DNA of 64,000 nt from DATFVJ01 sp963851085 (GCA_963851085.1 CAWKNX010000004.1:62001-126000), one strand, 5' to 3'; positions 19,534 to 28,737 are shown, counted from the first letter of the stretch. The notes: generated by a model from the sequence alone, not told the origin. Program-made: numbers and translations.

Positions 19534-20958
19534 CTACTTCTCGTCGCTTGTGATCTTCGCCCTCGGCGTGGCAGGCCCCTCCGTGGGCGCGGACGACGCG
19601 CCGGCTCCCACCAGCGAACTCGCGTCGACGCGGCTGAGCCCCTCTTCTGTCGGGTAGGCCTCTTCGCCGTGCACCGCTACGTCACCGATCTCCAGCAGCT
19701 CATCGGGCATGCGCAGCTTCGTGAACCGGCTGATGACCCAGAGAATGGCGAACGTGACAAAGCCGTCCCAGACGATGACGGTGCCCGCCGCCCCGGCCTG
19801 GACAAGCAACTGGTGCGGGTGCCCGTAAAACCAGCCCGCCCCGCTGAATCCAGGGGACTTGCCGAGCCCAAGGTAGACGATCATATTCGGGTCGGCGAAC
19901 AGGCCCACGAGCAGACCACCGAAGAGGCCGGCGATGCCGTGGGTGTACACGACCCCGAGCGCGTCGTCGACCTTGCTGAACGGCCGCACCCTGCTCAGGA
20001 AGTTCCAGGCGCACCAGACGATGACGCAGTCGATCAGGCCGATCATGATAGCGCCGAGACCGTTGACGTAACCCGCGGCAGGCGTGATGCCGACCAGGCC
20101 GACGATCATGCCGTTGACCCCGCCGAGGAAGGTGGGCCTGCGCTCCTTTCCGAACGACATGTCCATGACGATCCAGACCATCATCGCCACGGCCGTCGCG
20201 AGGTTGGTGTTCAGCACGGCCGCGCCCGCGTCGGCGCCGGCGAAGTACGGGTCACCACCGTTGAAGCCGTTCCAGCCGAGCCACAGGATGCCCGCGCCGA
20301 CCGCGACGAGCGGCAGGTTGTTCGGCACACCGTGCTGGCGGTCCCGGGCGAGCCGTGGCCCGACCATCGCCGCGGCGACGAAGCCCGAGACACCGGCCGC
20401 CAGGTGGATCACGTAGCCGCCACTGAAGTCCAGCGCGCCGTGCGCCGACCACCAGCCGCCGCCCCACAGCAGGAACGCGTTCACCGAGTACGCGAACGTC
20501 GACCAGAGCGGTACGAAGATCAGCCAGACCTTGAACTTGATCCGTCCGATCACGCTGCCGAGGAACAGGATCGGGGTGATCGCCGCGAACACGAACTGGA
20601 AGTAGACCAGGGACGATTGCGGGAACCTGAAATGCGGCATCGCCCCGATACCGCTGACGAGAGGGATGTGGGCCTGGTTCTGTTCACCTCCGTGGCCGAT
20701 CACGGCACCTGGTATGCCGACGAACGTCGATATCCACGGCTGGCCGAATCCCATCTTGAAGACCCACAGGACCCAGACGACGAGGACAAGGCAGAACGCG
20801 CTGAACGTCATCAGAATCGTGTTAACGGCCCACTTGCGCTGCACCAGCCCGCCGTAGAGGACGGCGAGGGCCGGTATGCTCATCAGGCCGACGAGCGTCG
20901 CGGCCGTAAGCTGCCAGGAGTTGTCCCCGGCATTCAGCCAACTCGGATAAGGAACCAC
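19534..20958 (-). CDS. amt: Ammonium transporter Amt
   Basis: Eleven-helix Amt/Rh channel of 474 residues for NH4+ uptake. The twin pore histidines are His185 (GGYVIHLAAG) and His340 (GVVYTHGIAGLFGG), and Amt signatures are LAVLYGGLVQ and FNGGDPYFAGADAGAAVLNT. The cytoplasmic C terminus is longer than usual (about 60 residues after the last helix, Ser/Ala/Pro-rich), where GlnK contact normally occurs. No glnK or glnD follows. GTG at 20958 has GGAG upstream. Two GlnR-type boxes lie 87-165 bases upstream, so nitrogen-limited expression is expected. Confidence 0.96.
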   Translation of the reverse strand: MVPYPSWLNAGDNSWQLTAATLVGLMSIPALAVLYGGLVQRKWAVNTILMTFSAFCLVLVVWVLWVFKMGFGQPWISTFVGIPGAVIGHGGEQNQAHIPLVSGIGAMPHFRFPQSSLVYFQFVFAAITPILFLGSVIGRIKFKVWLIFVPLWSTFAYSVNAFLLWGGGWWSAHGALDFSGGYVIHLAAGVSGFVAAAMVGPRLARDRQHGVPNNLPLVAVGAGILWLGWNGFNGGDPYFAGADAGAAVLNTNLATAVAMMVWIVMDMSFGKERRPTFLGGVNGMIVGLVGITPAAGYVNGLGAIMIGLIDCVIVWCAWNFLSRVRPFSKVDDALGVVYTHGIAGLFGGLLVGLFADPNMIVYLGLGKSPGFSGAGWFYGHPHQLLVQAGAAGTVIVWDGFVTFAILWVISRFTKLRMPDELLEIGDVAVHGEEAYPTEEGLSRVDASSLVGAGASSAPTEGPATPRAKITSDEK

Positions 20959-21044
20959 TGCTCCACGCCTCCAGGCTTCCTACGGAAGGCCCACCCCCAG
21001 GGCCGCTTCCCGCCGATCAGTTGGTACATGTCTCCCACGAGCGA

Positions 21045-21071
21045 GTTTCGGACACGTTTCCCGTCTGTTAC
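21045..21071 (-). promoter_or_regulatory. GlnR-type operator upstream of amt
   Basis: Read on the minus strand the site is GTAAC-N6-GAAAC-N6-GAAAC, which fits the actinobacterial GlnR consensus gTnAc-N6-GaAAc with exact six-base spacing. It is centred about 100 bases upstream of the amt start, a position suited to activation. Confidence 0.75.
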
Positions 21072-21107
21072 GCGGATGGGAACGTGCAGCGCTGCAGGCC
21101 GGAAGAC

Positions 21108-21123
21108 GTTTCCTCCATGTTTC
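21108..21123 (-). promoter_or_regulatory. Second GlnR-type box upstream of amt
   Basis: Minus-strand GAAAC-ATGGAG-GAAAC with six-base spacing lies 36 bases further from amt than the first box. It is weaker than the first because the TnAC half is replaced by GAAAC. Two boxes in tandem are common at amtB promoters of this phylum. Confidence 0.6.
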
Positions 21124-21389
21124 GGTTATGGCGAGAGATGCATCCTGGACAGCCGGAATGCGGAGCGGCGACTGTCACCTAACCCCACAAACCAGGCCGC
21201 GAGGTTCAACAGCCGCGCACAGTGGGTACTTATTGTAATCAGGCGGCAACAATTCGTTATCTTGACGATGTTCACGCTTGCCGACCGCGGCGGGGGCGCC
21301 CGAAATGCTGCCCAGCATCGCCTAACCCCGAGGGCGTCCCCGCCACCCCGCGGCCCAATGGCGGCCCCGCTCACCGCACGCCGCAGCGG

Positions 21390-22172
21390 TCAGTTGATGG
21401 CGTCAGCGTGGCGCTGGATCTTGTTCATGCCGCGCAGCCACCGGTCGGCATCGGTGGCACGGCGCGAATACATCTGGGCGACCTCCGGATGCGGCAGAAT
21501 CAGGAACTGCTCATCCCCGAGTGCTCCGACGACCGCGTCCGCCACCTGCTCGGGCTCGATCGCCGAGTCACCGAGAATGAGCTTGCCGAGCCCACCGGTC
21601 GACTCGAGCATGGGCGTCCGCACACCCTGGGGGCAGAGCGCCTGCACGGTGATGCCGCGGTGCCTGTAGGTGGCCGACATCCACTCCGCGAACGCGAGCG
21701 CGGCGTGTTTGCTCACCGAGTAGGGCGCCGCTCCGAGCATGGTCAGCAGCCCGGCGGCGGACACGGTGGCGATCAGGTGACCGCTGCCCCTGTCCAGCCA
21801 CGGCCCCGTGAGCAGGCGTGCGGCACGGACGTGCGCCATGACATTCACCTGCCAGGACTGTTCCCAGTCCTCCTCGGGAGCCTGCTCGCCACCGCCGCGG
21901 GCCACGCCAGCGTTCGCGCAGTACAGATCGATCTCGCCGAGTTCCGAGCGCGCACGGGACACCAGATCGGCGACGCCCCGCTCGCTCGCGGCGTCCCCCG
22001 CCACCGCGATCCCGCCCGTCTGCGCGGCGATGGCGGCGGCCGCGGCGCTGTCGATGTCGTTGACCACCACCCGCGCGCCCTCGGCCGCGAAACGCCGGGC
22101 TAGAGCAGCGCCGATACCGCTGCCCCCACCGGTGATGACCACGCCGGCCCCGGGAAGTTGCGCCGCTAGCAC
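21390..22172 (-). CDS. SDR-family oxidoreductase
   Basis: Classical short-chain dehydrogenase/reductase of 260 residues: cofactor motif TGGGSGIGAALARRF, acidic residue VVNDIDS suggesting NAD(H) preference, NAG motif in YCANAGVARGG, and catalytic YSVSK with Ser in VSAAGLL. Substrate is unknown. It lies 55 bases downstream of a second SDR and after an acyl-CoA dehydrogenase on the same strand, which suggests lipid or acyl-CoA metabolism. Confidence 0.88.
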   Translation of the reverse strand: MLAAQLPGAGVVITGGGSGIGAALARRFAAEGARVVVNDIDSAAAAAIAAQTGGIAVAGDAASERGVADLVSRARSELGEIDLYCANAGVARGGGEQAPEEDWEQSWQVNVMAHVRAARLLTGPWLDRGSGHLIATVSAAGLLTMLGAAPYSVSKHAALAFAEWMSATYRHRGITVQALCPQGVRTPMLESTGGLGKLILGDSAIEPEQVADAVVGALGDEQFLILPHPEVAQMYSRRATDADRWLRGMNKIQRHADAIN

Positions 22173-22227
22173 CGGGCCTGCCCGCCGGGACGGCTGTCAG
22201 GGCGCGGCCCACGTCCTGGCCAACTTC

Positions 22228-22989
22228 CTAGCAAAGCGGCCCGCCCGCCACATAGATGACCTGGCCGGACACAAATCCAGCGCCCTCGCTGGCGAGGAAG
22301 GAGACGACATGCGCGATGTCCTCGGGCTGGCCGACCCGCCTGACCGGGATCTGCGACGCCGCGGCCTGCTGGAACTCGGTGAAATCCATGCTGATCCGGT
22401 CCGCGGTCGCCTTGGTCATGTCGGTGGCGATGAACCCGGGCGCGATGGCGTTCGCCGTGACGCCGAACTGGCCAAGCTCGATGGCGAGTGTCTTGGTGAA
22501 CCCCTGCATGCCCGCCTTCGCCGCCGAGTAGTTGGCCTGCCCGCGGTTGCCGAGAGCGGAACTGCTCGACAGATTGATGATCCGGCCGAAACGCTCCGCG
22601 ACCATGTGCTTCTGCGCCGCGCGGCTCATCAGGAACGCACCGCGCAGATGGACAGCAAGTACGGTGTCCCAGTCCTCCTGGGACATCTTGTACAACAGGT
22701 TGTCGCGGATCACGCCGGCGTTGTTCACAAGGACCGTGGGCGGGCCAAGCTCGGCCGCGGTACGGTCCACAGCGTCCGCGACCTGGTCTGCCTGGCTCAC
22801 GTCCGCGCCGATCGCGATGCCGCGGCCGCCGGCCGCGGTGATCGCGTCCGCGGTGCCCTTGGACGCGGACTCCTCCAGGTCGAGCACGGCGACCGCCATG
22901 CCGTCCGCGGCAAGCCGGCGAGCCGTGGCGGCACCGATGCCGCGTGCGCCACCGGTGACGATGGCGACCCGCTGCGCTGACTCTGTCAT
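22228..22989 (-). CDS. fabG: 3-oxoacyl-ACP reductase-like SDR
   Basis: SDR of 253 residues closest in pattern to FabG/PhaB: TGGARGIGAATARRL, VNNAGVIRDNLLYKM, catalytic Ser in NLSSSSALGNRGQ and YSAAKAG, then APGFIATDMT. It likely reduces 3-oxoacyl thioesters with NADPH. AAGGAG stands eight bases before the ATG. It may be a paralog used in fatty-acid degradation or modification rather than the housekeeping FabG, given its acyl-CoA dehydrogenase neighbour and the absence of acpP or fabF. Confidence 0.85.
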   Translation of the reverse strand: MTESAQRVAIVTGGARGIGAATARRLAADGMAVAVLDLEESASKGTADAITAAGGRGIAIGADVSQADQVADAVDRTAAELGPPTVLVNNAGVIRDNLLYKMSQEDWDTVLAVHLRGAFLMSRAAQKHMVAERFGRIINLSSSSALGNRGQANYSAAKAGMQGFTKTLAIELGQFGVTANAIAPGFIATDMTKATADRISMDFTEFQQAAASQIPVRRVGQPEDIAHVVSFLASEGAGFVSGQVIYVAGGPLC

Positions 22990-23147
22990 CTCATTTCTCC
23001 TTAGTGTTCTGTCTTCACCGGAGTGCTCTGTCCTTGCCTGAGCGCTCGGTCCTTACCGGAGTGCCGTGTGCTTAGGGGGTGATTTGTGCCGAGGGAGTGC
23101 GATGCGCGCGAACCGGCCGGCGCCGGCTGACCCGCCGCGCGCCGGAG

Positions 23148-24376
23148 TTACTTCCCGGCGGCTGGCCGGTACCGCCGCAGTTCACGGTGGGCGAGCGAAC
23201 GCTTGTGCACCTCATCGGGCCCGTCCGCGAACCGTAGCGTCCGCGCGCCCGCCCATAGCTGGGCGAGCGGGAAGTCCTGGGTGACGTCCGGCAGCGCCAT
23301 GCGCCTGGATGGCGCGGTCGACTACCCACTGGGTCATCCGCGGAGTAGCGATCTTGATTGCCTGGATCTCCGTGTGGGCGCCCTTGTTGCCCACCGTGTC
23401 CATCAGCCACGCGGTCTTCAGCACCAGCAGCCTGGCGGACTCGATCCGCACCCGGGCCTCGGCTATCCAGTCCTGTACGACGCCCTGCTCGGCGATCGGC
23501 TTGCCGAACGCGACCCGCTGCGTGACCCGCAGGCACATCAGTTCGAGCGCCCGTTCCGCGATACCGACCATCCGCATGCAGTGATGAATGCGCCCAGGGC
23601 CCAGCCTCGCCTGTGCGATCGCGAATCCCTCTCCCTCCGCGCCGAGCAGGTTGGCCACGGGCACGCGGGCGTCACGGAAGTCGATCTCCGCGTGCCCGCC
23701 GTGCGGGCCATCGTGGTAGCCGAACACCGTCGTCCCGCGCCGCACGTTCACCCCTGGTGTGTCGCGCGGGACCAGGATCATCGACTGCTGCCGGTGGCGA
23801 TCCGCGGCCGGATCCGTCTTCCCCATCAGGATAAAGATCTCGCAATCGGGGTTCATCGCCCCCGTCGACCACCACTTCGTGCCATTGATGACGTAGCTGT
23901 CACCATCACGCTCGACGCTGGTGGCGATGTTGTTGGCGTCCGAGGATGCGACTTCCGGCTCTGTCATGCAGAACGCGGACCTGATCCGGCCGTCGAGCAG
24001 CGGCTCCAGCCATCGCTCCTGCTGCTCGGCCGTGCCGAACGCGGCAAGCAGTTCCATGTTGCCCGTGTCGGGCGCCGCGCAATTCATCGCCTCGGGCGCG
24101 AGCGTCGGGACTATGCCCGCTGATCTCGGCGAGCGGCGCGTACTGCAAGTTGGTCAGCCCCGCGCCGAACCGGTCGTCCGGCAGGAACAGATTCCACAGG
24201 CCGCGCTTGCGCGCTTCTGTCTTCAGCTCCTCGATTACCGGCGGGTGTGTCCAGGCACCCGATGCGGCCTCCACCTGCTCGGCAAATACCGCCTCGGCCG
24301 GGTAGATGTGCTCATCCATGAAGCCGAGCACCTGCTTGCGCAACTCTTCGGTACGGGCGTCGAATGCGAAATCCAC
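23148..24376 (-). pseudogene. Acyl-CoA dehydrogenase, FadE family (two frameshifts)
   Basis: Flavoprotein of about 408 residues resembling ACAD10/11-type dehydrogenases. The N terminus DFAFDARTEELRKQVLGFM runs to GLTNLQYAPLAEISG, shifts frame near 24110, and resumes as CAAPDTGNMELLAAFGT, FCMTEPEVASSDA and INGTKWWSTGA (FAD/acyl-binding). The C-terminal helical domain is LCLRVTQRVAFGKPIAEQ to VDRAIQAHGAAG, then a second shift near 23300 leads to LRFADGPDEVHKRSLAHREL and a TAA at 23148. GTG at 24376 has GAGAGG upstream. All expected blocks are present, so assembly indels are likely. Confidence 0.85.
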
Positions 24377-24549
24377 GCGTGGCCGCCTCTCAGGTCGTGC
24401 CTGCCGGAATGCCGCCCAGAACGCTCGCCGGGGCGGGACGTCGTGGGCAAACCGTCCACACTATCTACCCGTCGGTACGAGGACATCTGTCCGGGATCAT
24501 GGAAACTGCCGCGCCGCGCTGGCATCCTTGGACACGGGGCTTGGAGGGG

Positions 24550-25134
24550 ATGACAGTGACCTGGAGAACGGAAGCGACCAGGGGGGATTCCGCGGTCAAC
24601 GGGCATCGGCCCGCCGTACCACCCGAAGGCCAGGTACCGCCGCAGCCGAGCTGGCGGCGCCCGCACGCCAGGGTTGCGCATGCGTACCGTCATATGCTGA
24701 GTGCCCGCCAGCAGTCCGCGTTCGCGACTTGGGCGTCGTTCACGGCGACGTTCGCGGCGGTGCGCGGGATCACCTACGCGATCAGGCATAACGTCCCGCC
24801 GTTTCACGACGTCGAGCTGGGCAGCACGCATCTGCACCACTACATCTGGGGCATCGGGCTGATCTCCAGCGTGGGCGGCGTGGCGGTTTACGGCGACAGC
24901 GAACTGCGCAGGCATCCGGTGGTGGGAGCGGCCTATGGGACCGGCCTCGCGCTCGTCATCGACGAACTCGCGCTCCTGCTCGAACTGCGTGATGTCTACT
25001 GGCAGCGGCAGGGCCGCTGGTCGATCGACACCGGCGTGAGCATGATCGGCACGGCCGGCGGGTATTTCGTAGCGATGCCGTTCTGGCACCACCTGTTCCG
25101 GAAGCGACCGCACAACATGATCCCGAACGGCTGA
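24550..25134 (+). CDS. Integral membrane protein with HHY motif, function unknown
   Basis: Protein of 194 residues. After a soluble N terminus of about 55 residues come four hydrophobic segments: AFATWASFTATFAAVRGITY, IWGIGLISSVGGVAVYG, VGAAYGTGLALVIDELALLL and VSMIGTAGGYFVAMPFW. Conserved-looking polar features are STHLHHYIWG at the entrance of segment two and IDELALLLELRDVYW inside segment three, a His/Glu/Asp arrangement that could bind metal. No named family was recognised with confidence. ATG at 24550 has TTGGAGGGG directly upstream; the frame is open for 62 codons before it. Confidence 0.75.
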   Translation: MTVTWRTEATRGDSAVNGHRPAVPPEGQVPPQPSWRRPHARVAHAYRHMLSARQQSAFATWASFTATFAAVRGITYAIRHNVPPFHDVELGSTHLHHYIWGIGLISSVGGVAVYGDSELRRHPVVGAAYGTGLALVIDELALLLELRDVYWQRQGRWSIDTGVSMIGTAGGYFVAMPFWHHLFRKRPHNMIPNG

Positions 25135-25275
25135 CGCGGGCCGCGCCGTCCCGGCGCATGCGGGAGGTTCCGGGGGTCCCCCCGGGGCAGCACAGCCCGA
25201 ACGGCTGACGGGGGCCGCGTCGTCCTGGCGCACGCGGGAGGTTCCGGGGGTCGCCCCCCGGGCGACCAGCACAGC
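25119..25275. repeat. G/C-rich intergenic tandem repeat, two 75-80-base units
   Basis: Two near-identical units (about 25119-25192 and 25196-25275), each running from cccgaacggctgacg through gcgggaggttccgggggtc to ccccggg...agcacag. The first unit includes the last codons of the preceding membrane-protein gene, so the duplication copied a gene end. Each unit carries a CCGGGGGTC...CCCCCCGGG self-complementary core. Related sequence follows gene ends near 35.9 and 59.5 kb. Confidence 0.75.
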
Positions 25276-25816
25276 CCGAGCCGCTGCGCGGGGTGTTTAC
25301 GCCAGCGCGGCGCAGCGGGGGTTCCTGGGGCGGGACCCGCTGAGGTAGCTATTCATCCCTGGGATTTAGGGCGGTGCGCGTCATGGTTGGCCCGTTGGTG
25401 GCGCTATGTAGCACCCCCAACGGGCCATCGATCATGATCCGGGCGATGGCCGCGGCCAAGGCAACGCCGGGCTTCATGATCGCGGTAACTTCTCGGCGAT
25501 ATGTGCGGAAAAATTACCGCGATCATGAAGTCGCGTTGGGTCAAGGCAATGGTACATATTGGCCGCCGGTGGGATATTGGCTCCTTGCGGCGAACGATCA
25601 AGGTCGTCGGCCAACCTGGTGGCCGGAATCTGCGTAGCGGTGGGCCGCTTGGCCGGACGCCCGCAGGTGGCAGCCCGACCGCCCGGTGGACGGCGGACAC
25701 TCCGCCGCACCTGGATCACACCCGCCCTCACCCGGCCGCCGGCCTCCGTTCTCCGGGAACGAGCGCCCCGTCCACGCAGTGGCAGTGGCAGCGGCAGCGG
25801 CAGCGGCAGCGGCACG
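25135..25816. other. 682-base convergent intergenic region
   Basis: The stretch separates the HHY membrane protein from the converging ABC permease gene. It is almost filled by the G/C-rich tandem repeat (to 25275) and hairpin copy C (25386-25583). Bases 25780-25816 carry a short cggcag-type microsatellite (gcagtggcagcggcagcggc). No credible gene was seen. Confidence 0.6.
25386..25583. repeat. Hairpin repeat family, copy C
   Basis: Perfect 17-base arms at 25472-25488 and 25514-25530 (CTTCATGATCGCGGTAA and complement) flank the conserved loop ctcggcgatatgtgcggaa. The tail module lies to the left (25418-25471), so this copy is inverted relative to copies A and D. A further hairpin ggcccgttgg/ccaacgggcc (25386-25427) precedes it, and to the right gggtcaaggcaatggtacat (25536-25555) is shared with copy E. 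Confidence 0.9.
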
Positions 25817-26683
25817 CTAGCGGAGCAGGAGCGCGCTGAGGCGGCGGGCCGCGATGGCGCGACCGGTGAGCCCCATGAGGACAAGGTAGGCCGCGTGCCC
25901 GAGCAGGCCAGGACCGATGACGCCAAGGATCAGCCCGCGCAGCAGCGCGACGCCCTGGTACAGCGGCGTGCACTCGACCACGATCTGAAGGGCGTGCGGA
26001 TAGACGGCGAGTGGGTAGAAGGTGCCCGAGAACAGGAACATCGGCACGATCGCCATCGTGATGAAGTCGAAGTCCTGCCAGCTCCGCATGTAACAGGTGG
26101 CGGCCATGCCGGTGGCGGCGAACGCCCAGCCGATGAGCACCGCGCCTGGCAGCGCCAGCACCGCCCAGGCCGAGTGGATCAGGCCCATGATGGCCATCAC
26201 GACCAGGAACATCGAAGCGTAGAAAGCCCCACGCAGGAGCGCCCACGTTATCTCGCCGAGTGCGATGTTGCCGACGCTCATCGGCGTGGCGAGCACCGAG
26301 TCGTAGAGCTTCTCGTACTTCAGCTTGAAGAAGACGTTGAACGTGGCGTCGAAGATAGCGCCGTTCATCGACGCCGCCGCCAGCATGGCGGGCGCGACGA
26401 AGTCCACGTAGCCGATCGGCCGGCCGGCCGGCCCAGGTACCTTCCCGACCAGCGCACCAAGTCCGAGCCCGATGGACAGCAGGTAGAACAGCGGCTCGAA
26501 GAATCCGGAGATGAGAACAGGCCATGACCGCCGGTAGATCATGAGGCTGCGCTCGACCATGAGCAGGCTGCGCGGCGTCCCTGGCCGCCAGCCGCGATCC
26601 TTGCGGCCGGCGCCGCGAACCTGGCCCGGCGGCCAGTTGCCCACACCGGCAGGCGGCAGGACCCGCAGGTGCTGGCTTGTCAT
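25817..26683 (-). CDS. ABC-2 type transporter permease
   Basis: Membrane subunit of 288 residues with six hydrophobic segments and the ABC-2 features FFEPLFYLLSIGLGLG, YVDFVAPAMLAAASMNGA, KLYDSVLATPMSVGNI and FLFSGTFYPLAVYP. It is the last gene of a three-gene exporter operon (ATPase, permease, permease) and probably forms a heterodimer with the preceding permease. ATG at 26683 has GGGGGAG seven bases upstream and is preferred over an in-frame upstream start at 26719. Drug or lipid export of the DrrAB/NodIJ type is likely. Confidence 0.9.
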   Translation of the reverse strand: MTSQHLRVLPPAGVGNWPPGQVRGAGRKDRGWRPGTPRSLLMVERSLMIYRRSWPVLISGFFEPLFYLLSIGLGLGALVGKVPGPAGRPIGYVDFVAPAMLAAASMNGAIFDATFNVFFKLKYEKLYDSVLATPMSVGNIALGEITWALLRGAFYASMFLVVMAIMGLIHSAWAVLALPGAVLIGWAFAATGMAATCYMRSWQDFDFITMAIVPMFLFSGTFYPLAVYPHALQIVVECTPLYQGVALLRGLILGVIGPGLLGHAAYLVLMGLTGRAIAARRLSALLLR

Positions 26684-26750
26684 GCCGGCACTCCCCCGGT
26701 GAGCCGCGTGGCGGGCCACGGCGCGGCGTTCATCGGACGGTCATCTCTTG

Positions 26751-27557
26751 TCACCGGTAGAGCCTGCGGCGATGGGTCCGCTCGCCGACGAATACGCCGA
26801 CCGCGGTCAGCGCCGCAAGATAGCCGAGATGGGCGAGCAGGGCAGGCATACTGACATCGCCCAGGCTGAGCGCGCGGCACGCGGCGACGCCGTGCCAAAG
26901 CGGTGTCACGTACGCGACCGGCCTGAGCCAGGCGGGAAGCTGGCTGAGCGGGAAGAACGTGGCGGAAAACAGGAACATCGGAATCATGCCGAGCCGGAAG
27001 AGCAGGCTGAAACCGATGTCACCGTCGCGTGTCACCGCCCAGGCCGCCACCGGCGCTGCGAAGGCGAGGCCTGTGAGCACCGCGACAGGAACCGCGGCGG
27101 CGGCGAGCGGCGTCGCCGCGGCGCCGAACACGGACATCACCGCGAGGAACGCCGTCGCCGCGATGGTGAGCCTGATCGTCACGAAGAGCAGGAACCCGTG
27201 GAAGATGTCGGCCGGCCGCATCGGCGTCGCGGTCGCGGCGAAGTACGTCTTCTGCCACTTCACCCCGCCGAGCACCGGATAGGTCGACGCACCGAGAGCG
27301 ACCTGCATGGCGGACGCGGCGAGGAGGCCCGGTGCGATGAACGCCAGGTAGCTGACGCCGCCGAGGCTCGTCGCCGCGTGATGATTCACCAGCGAGCCAA
27401 GCCCCGCGCCCAAGGCGGCGAGGTAGAGCAAGGGGTTCGCCACGCTGGAGAAGAGCGTGCCACGCCAGGTCCGCTTGTACAGCATCATCTGGTGGCGCAG
27501 TTCCCGCACCGCGAAAGTGAGCGCGGAGAACTCGGGAAACTCCGACAACTCAGTCAT
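26751..27557 (-). CDS. ABC-2 type transporter permease
   Basis: Permease of 268 residues paralogous to the following gene: cytoplasmic N terminus with YKRTWRGTLFSSVANPLLYLAALGAGLG, then YLAFIAPGLLAASAMQVALG, KTYFAATATPMRPADIFHGF and FLFSATFFPLSQLPAWLRP. The ATG at 27557 is one base beyond the stop of the ATPase gene, indicating translational coupling. Together the two permeases and one ATPase make a complete exporter of the DrrA/DrrB class; the cargo is unknown and no self-resistance or biosynthetic cluster is adjacent. Confidence 0.92.
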   Translation of the reverse strand: MTELSEFPEFSALTFAVRELRHQMMLYKRTWRGTLFSSVANPLLYLAALGAGLGSLVNHHAATSLGGVSYLAFIAPGLLAASAMQVALGASTYPVLGGVKWQKTYFAATATPMRPADIFHGFLLFVTIRLTIAATAFLAVMSVFGAAATPLAAAAVPVAVLTGLAFAAPVAAWAVTRDGDIGFSLLFRLGMIPMFLFSATFFPLSQLPAWLRPVAYVTPLWHGVAACRALSLGDVSMPALLAHLGYLAALTAVGVFVGERTHRRRLYR

Positions 27558-27558
27558 C

Positions 27559-28737
27559 TCAATCCACCAGGCTCCTACCGGTGAGCTGGAGAAACACGTC
27601 CTCCATCGTGCTGCGCCTGGTCAGCGTCGTCAGCGGCACGAGGCCTATCGCGCCCACCGCGGCGAGCGCCCCCGCGCCGTCTGACGTGTAGAGCAGAACC
27701 CGGTCGGGCAGGACTTCGACCCGGTCAACTTCGGCCCGCGCGGCCGGCCCGCGGCGGTCGCCGCGGACGAGACCGGCGATCTTCTCACCCGCCTGCTCGT
27801 GCTCGTCCAGGCTGAACCTCAGCTCCAGAACCTCCGGCGTGGAGTACCGGTCGATCAGCTCACGGGGTGATCCCTCTGCCGCAACCCGGCCCGCGTCCAT
27901 CACGACCAGGCGGTCGCACAACTGCTCGGCCTCGTCCATGTAGTGCGTGGTGAGGATCAGCGTCACGCCCGCCTGCTTAAGCCGGAAGAGCCGGTCCCAC
28001 AGGGCGTGCCTCGCCTGCGGGTCCAGCCCGGTGGTGGGCTCATCGAGCAGCAGGATTTCCGGTTCGTTTATCAGCGACCGCGCGATGGTCAGCCGCCGTT
28101 TCATGCCGCCGGACAGGGACTCGACCCGCTCGTCGGCGCGTTCGGCAAGCTGGACGAAGTCGAGCAGCGCGGCGGCGCGCTTGCGGATCACGTCCCGCGG
28201 CAGGCCGAAGTACCGGCCGTAGATGAGCAGGTTCTCGCCCACCGTAAGTTCGACGTCCAGCGTGTCCTCCTGCGGGACGACGCCGAGACGCGACCGGATG
28301 GCAGGGCCGTGCTCGACCGGATCGAGGCCGAGGATGCGCAGGGTGCCCGCGCTCGGTGGGGACACGCAGCCGATCATGCGCATGGTGGACGACTTGCCCG
28401 CGCCGTTCGGGCCGAGGAAGCCGAACGCCTCACCTCGCATAAGATCGAAGTCGATGCCATCTACCGCGGTGAAGTCGCCGAAGCGCTTGGTGAGGCCGCG
28501 GGCGTGCACGAGGATGGCTTGGGCCTGCGTGGGTTCCGCTCGCGCAGGATCAGGGCGCGCAGGATCAGGGCGCGCAGGATCAGGGCGCGCAGGATCAGGG
28601 ACGGTCCCGCCGGCCGGGCGGTGTCTGCCGGGCTCGCCGGGATCGGGGGGATGTCCACGTGGCACCCTGTCCCGCAAGCCGCTGTCCCGCAAGCCGCTGT
28701 CCCGCAAGCCGCTGTCCCGCAAGCCGCTGTCCCGCAA
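27559..28737 (-). CDS. ABC transporter ATP-binding protein with repeat-rich N-terminal extension
   Basis: DrrA/NodI-type ATPase. The nucleotide-binding domain starts near residue 78 (LTKRFGDFTAVDGIDFDL) with Walker A FLGPNGAGKSSTMRM, Q-loop VVPQEDTLD, signature SLSGGMKRRLTIARSL, Walker B ILLLDEPTTGLDP and H-loop TTHYMDEAEQL. A C-terminal extension ends TLTRRSTMEDVFLQLTGRSL, as in DrrA. The 75-residue N terminus is translated from two 15-base minisatellites (RDSGL and PARPD units). TTG at 28737 lies inside a repeat and is doubtful; a more natural N terminus (SEYVADSHTVQDLEDSDPKD) starts with GTG at 28822 one frame away, so an indel between 28740 and 28820 is possible. Confidence 0.9.
   Translation of the reverse strand: MRDSGLRDSGLRDSGLRDSGLRDRVPRGHPPDPGEPGRHRPAGGTVPDPARPDPARPDPARPDPARAEPTQAQAILVHARGLTKRFGDFTAVDGIDFDLMRGEAFGFLGPNGAGKSSTMRMIGCVSPPSAGTLRILGLDPVEHGPAIRSRLGVVPQEDTLDVELTVGENLLIYGRYFGLPRDVIRKRAAALLDFVQLAERADERVESLSGGMKRRLTIARSLINEPEILLLDEPTTGLDPQARHALWDRLFRLKQAGVTLILTTHYMDEAEQLCDRLVVMDAGRVAAEGSPRELIDRYSTPEVLELRFSLDEHEQAGEKIAGLVRGDRRGPAARAEVDRVEVLPDRVLLYTSDGAGALAAVGAIGLVPLTTLTRRSTMEDVFLQLTGRSLVD
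28541..28600. repeat. 15-base minisatellite, four units
   Basis: Four exact tandem copies of cgcgcaggatcaggg inside the ABC ATPase gene, encoding ARPDP-type repeats in the N-terminal extension. The unit is a multiple of three, so copy number changes keep frame. Confidence 0.92.

Larger units (their letters stand above)
20959..21389. other. 431-base amt upstream region
   Basis: The stretch lies between the amt start and the end of an SDR gene on the same strand. It holds the two GlnR-type boxes and the amt promoter. An A/T-richer patch lies near 21225-21270. A plus-strand frame of over 600 codons that crosses it antisense to amt is a shadow. Confidence 0.55.

Noticed and set aside
19669..21669. 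Plus-strand open frame of more than 650 codons antisense to amt
   Set aside because: High-GC antisense shadow: composition is Asp/Glu/Arg/His-rich with no domain, while the minus strand encodes an unmistakable Amt transporter.
25501..25839. Short frames that begin or end inside the hairpin repeats (recurring peptides such as HDRGNFSA..KLPRS and FMIAVTSRRY)
   Set aside because: The same peptides recur at every repeat copy because the DNA is repeated; no ribosome site or conserved start supports translation.
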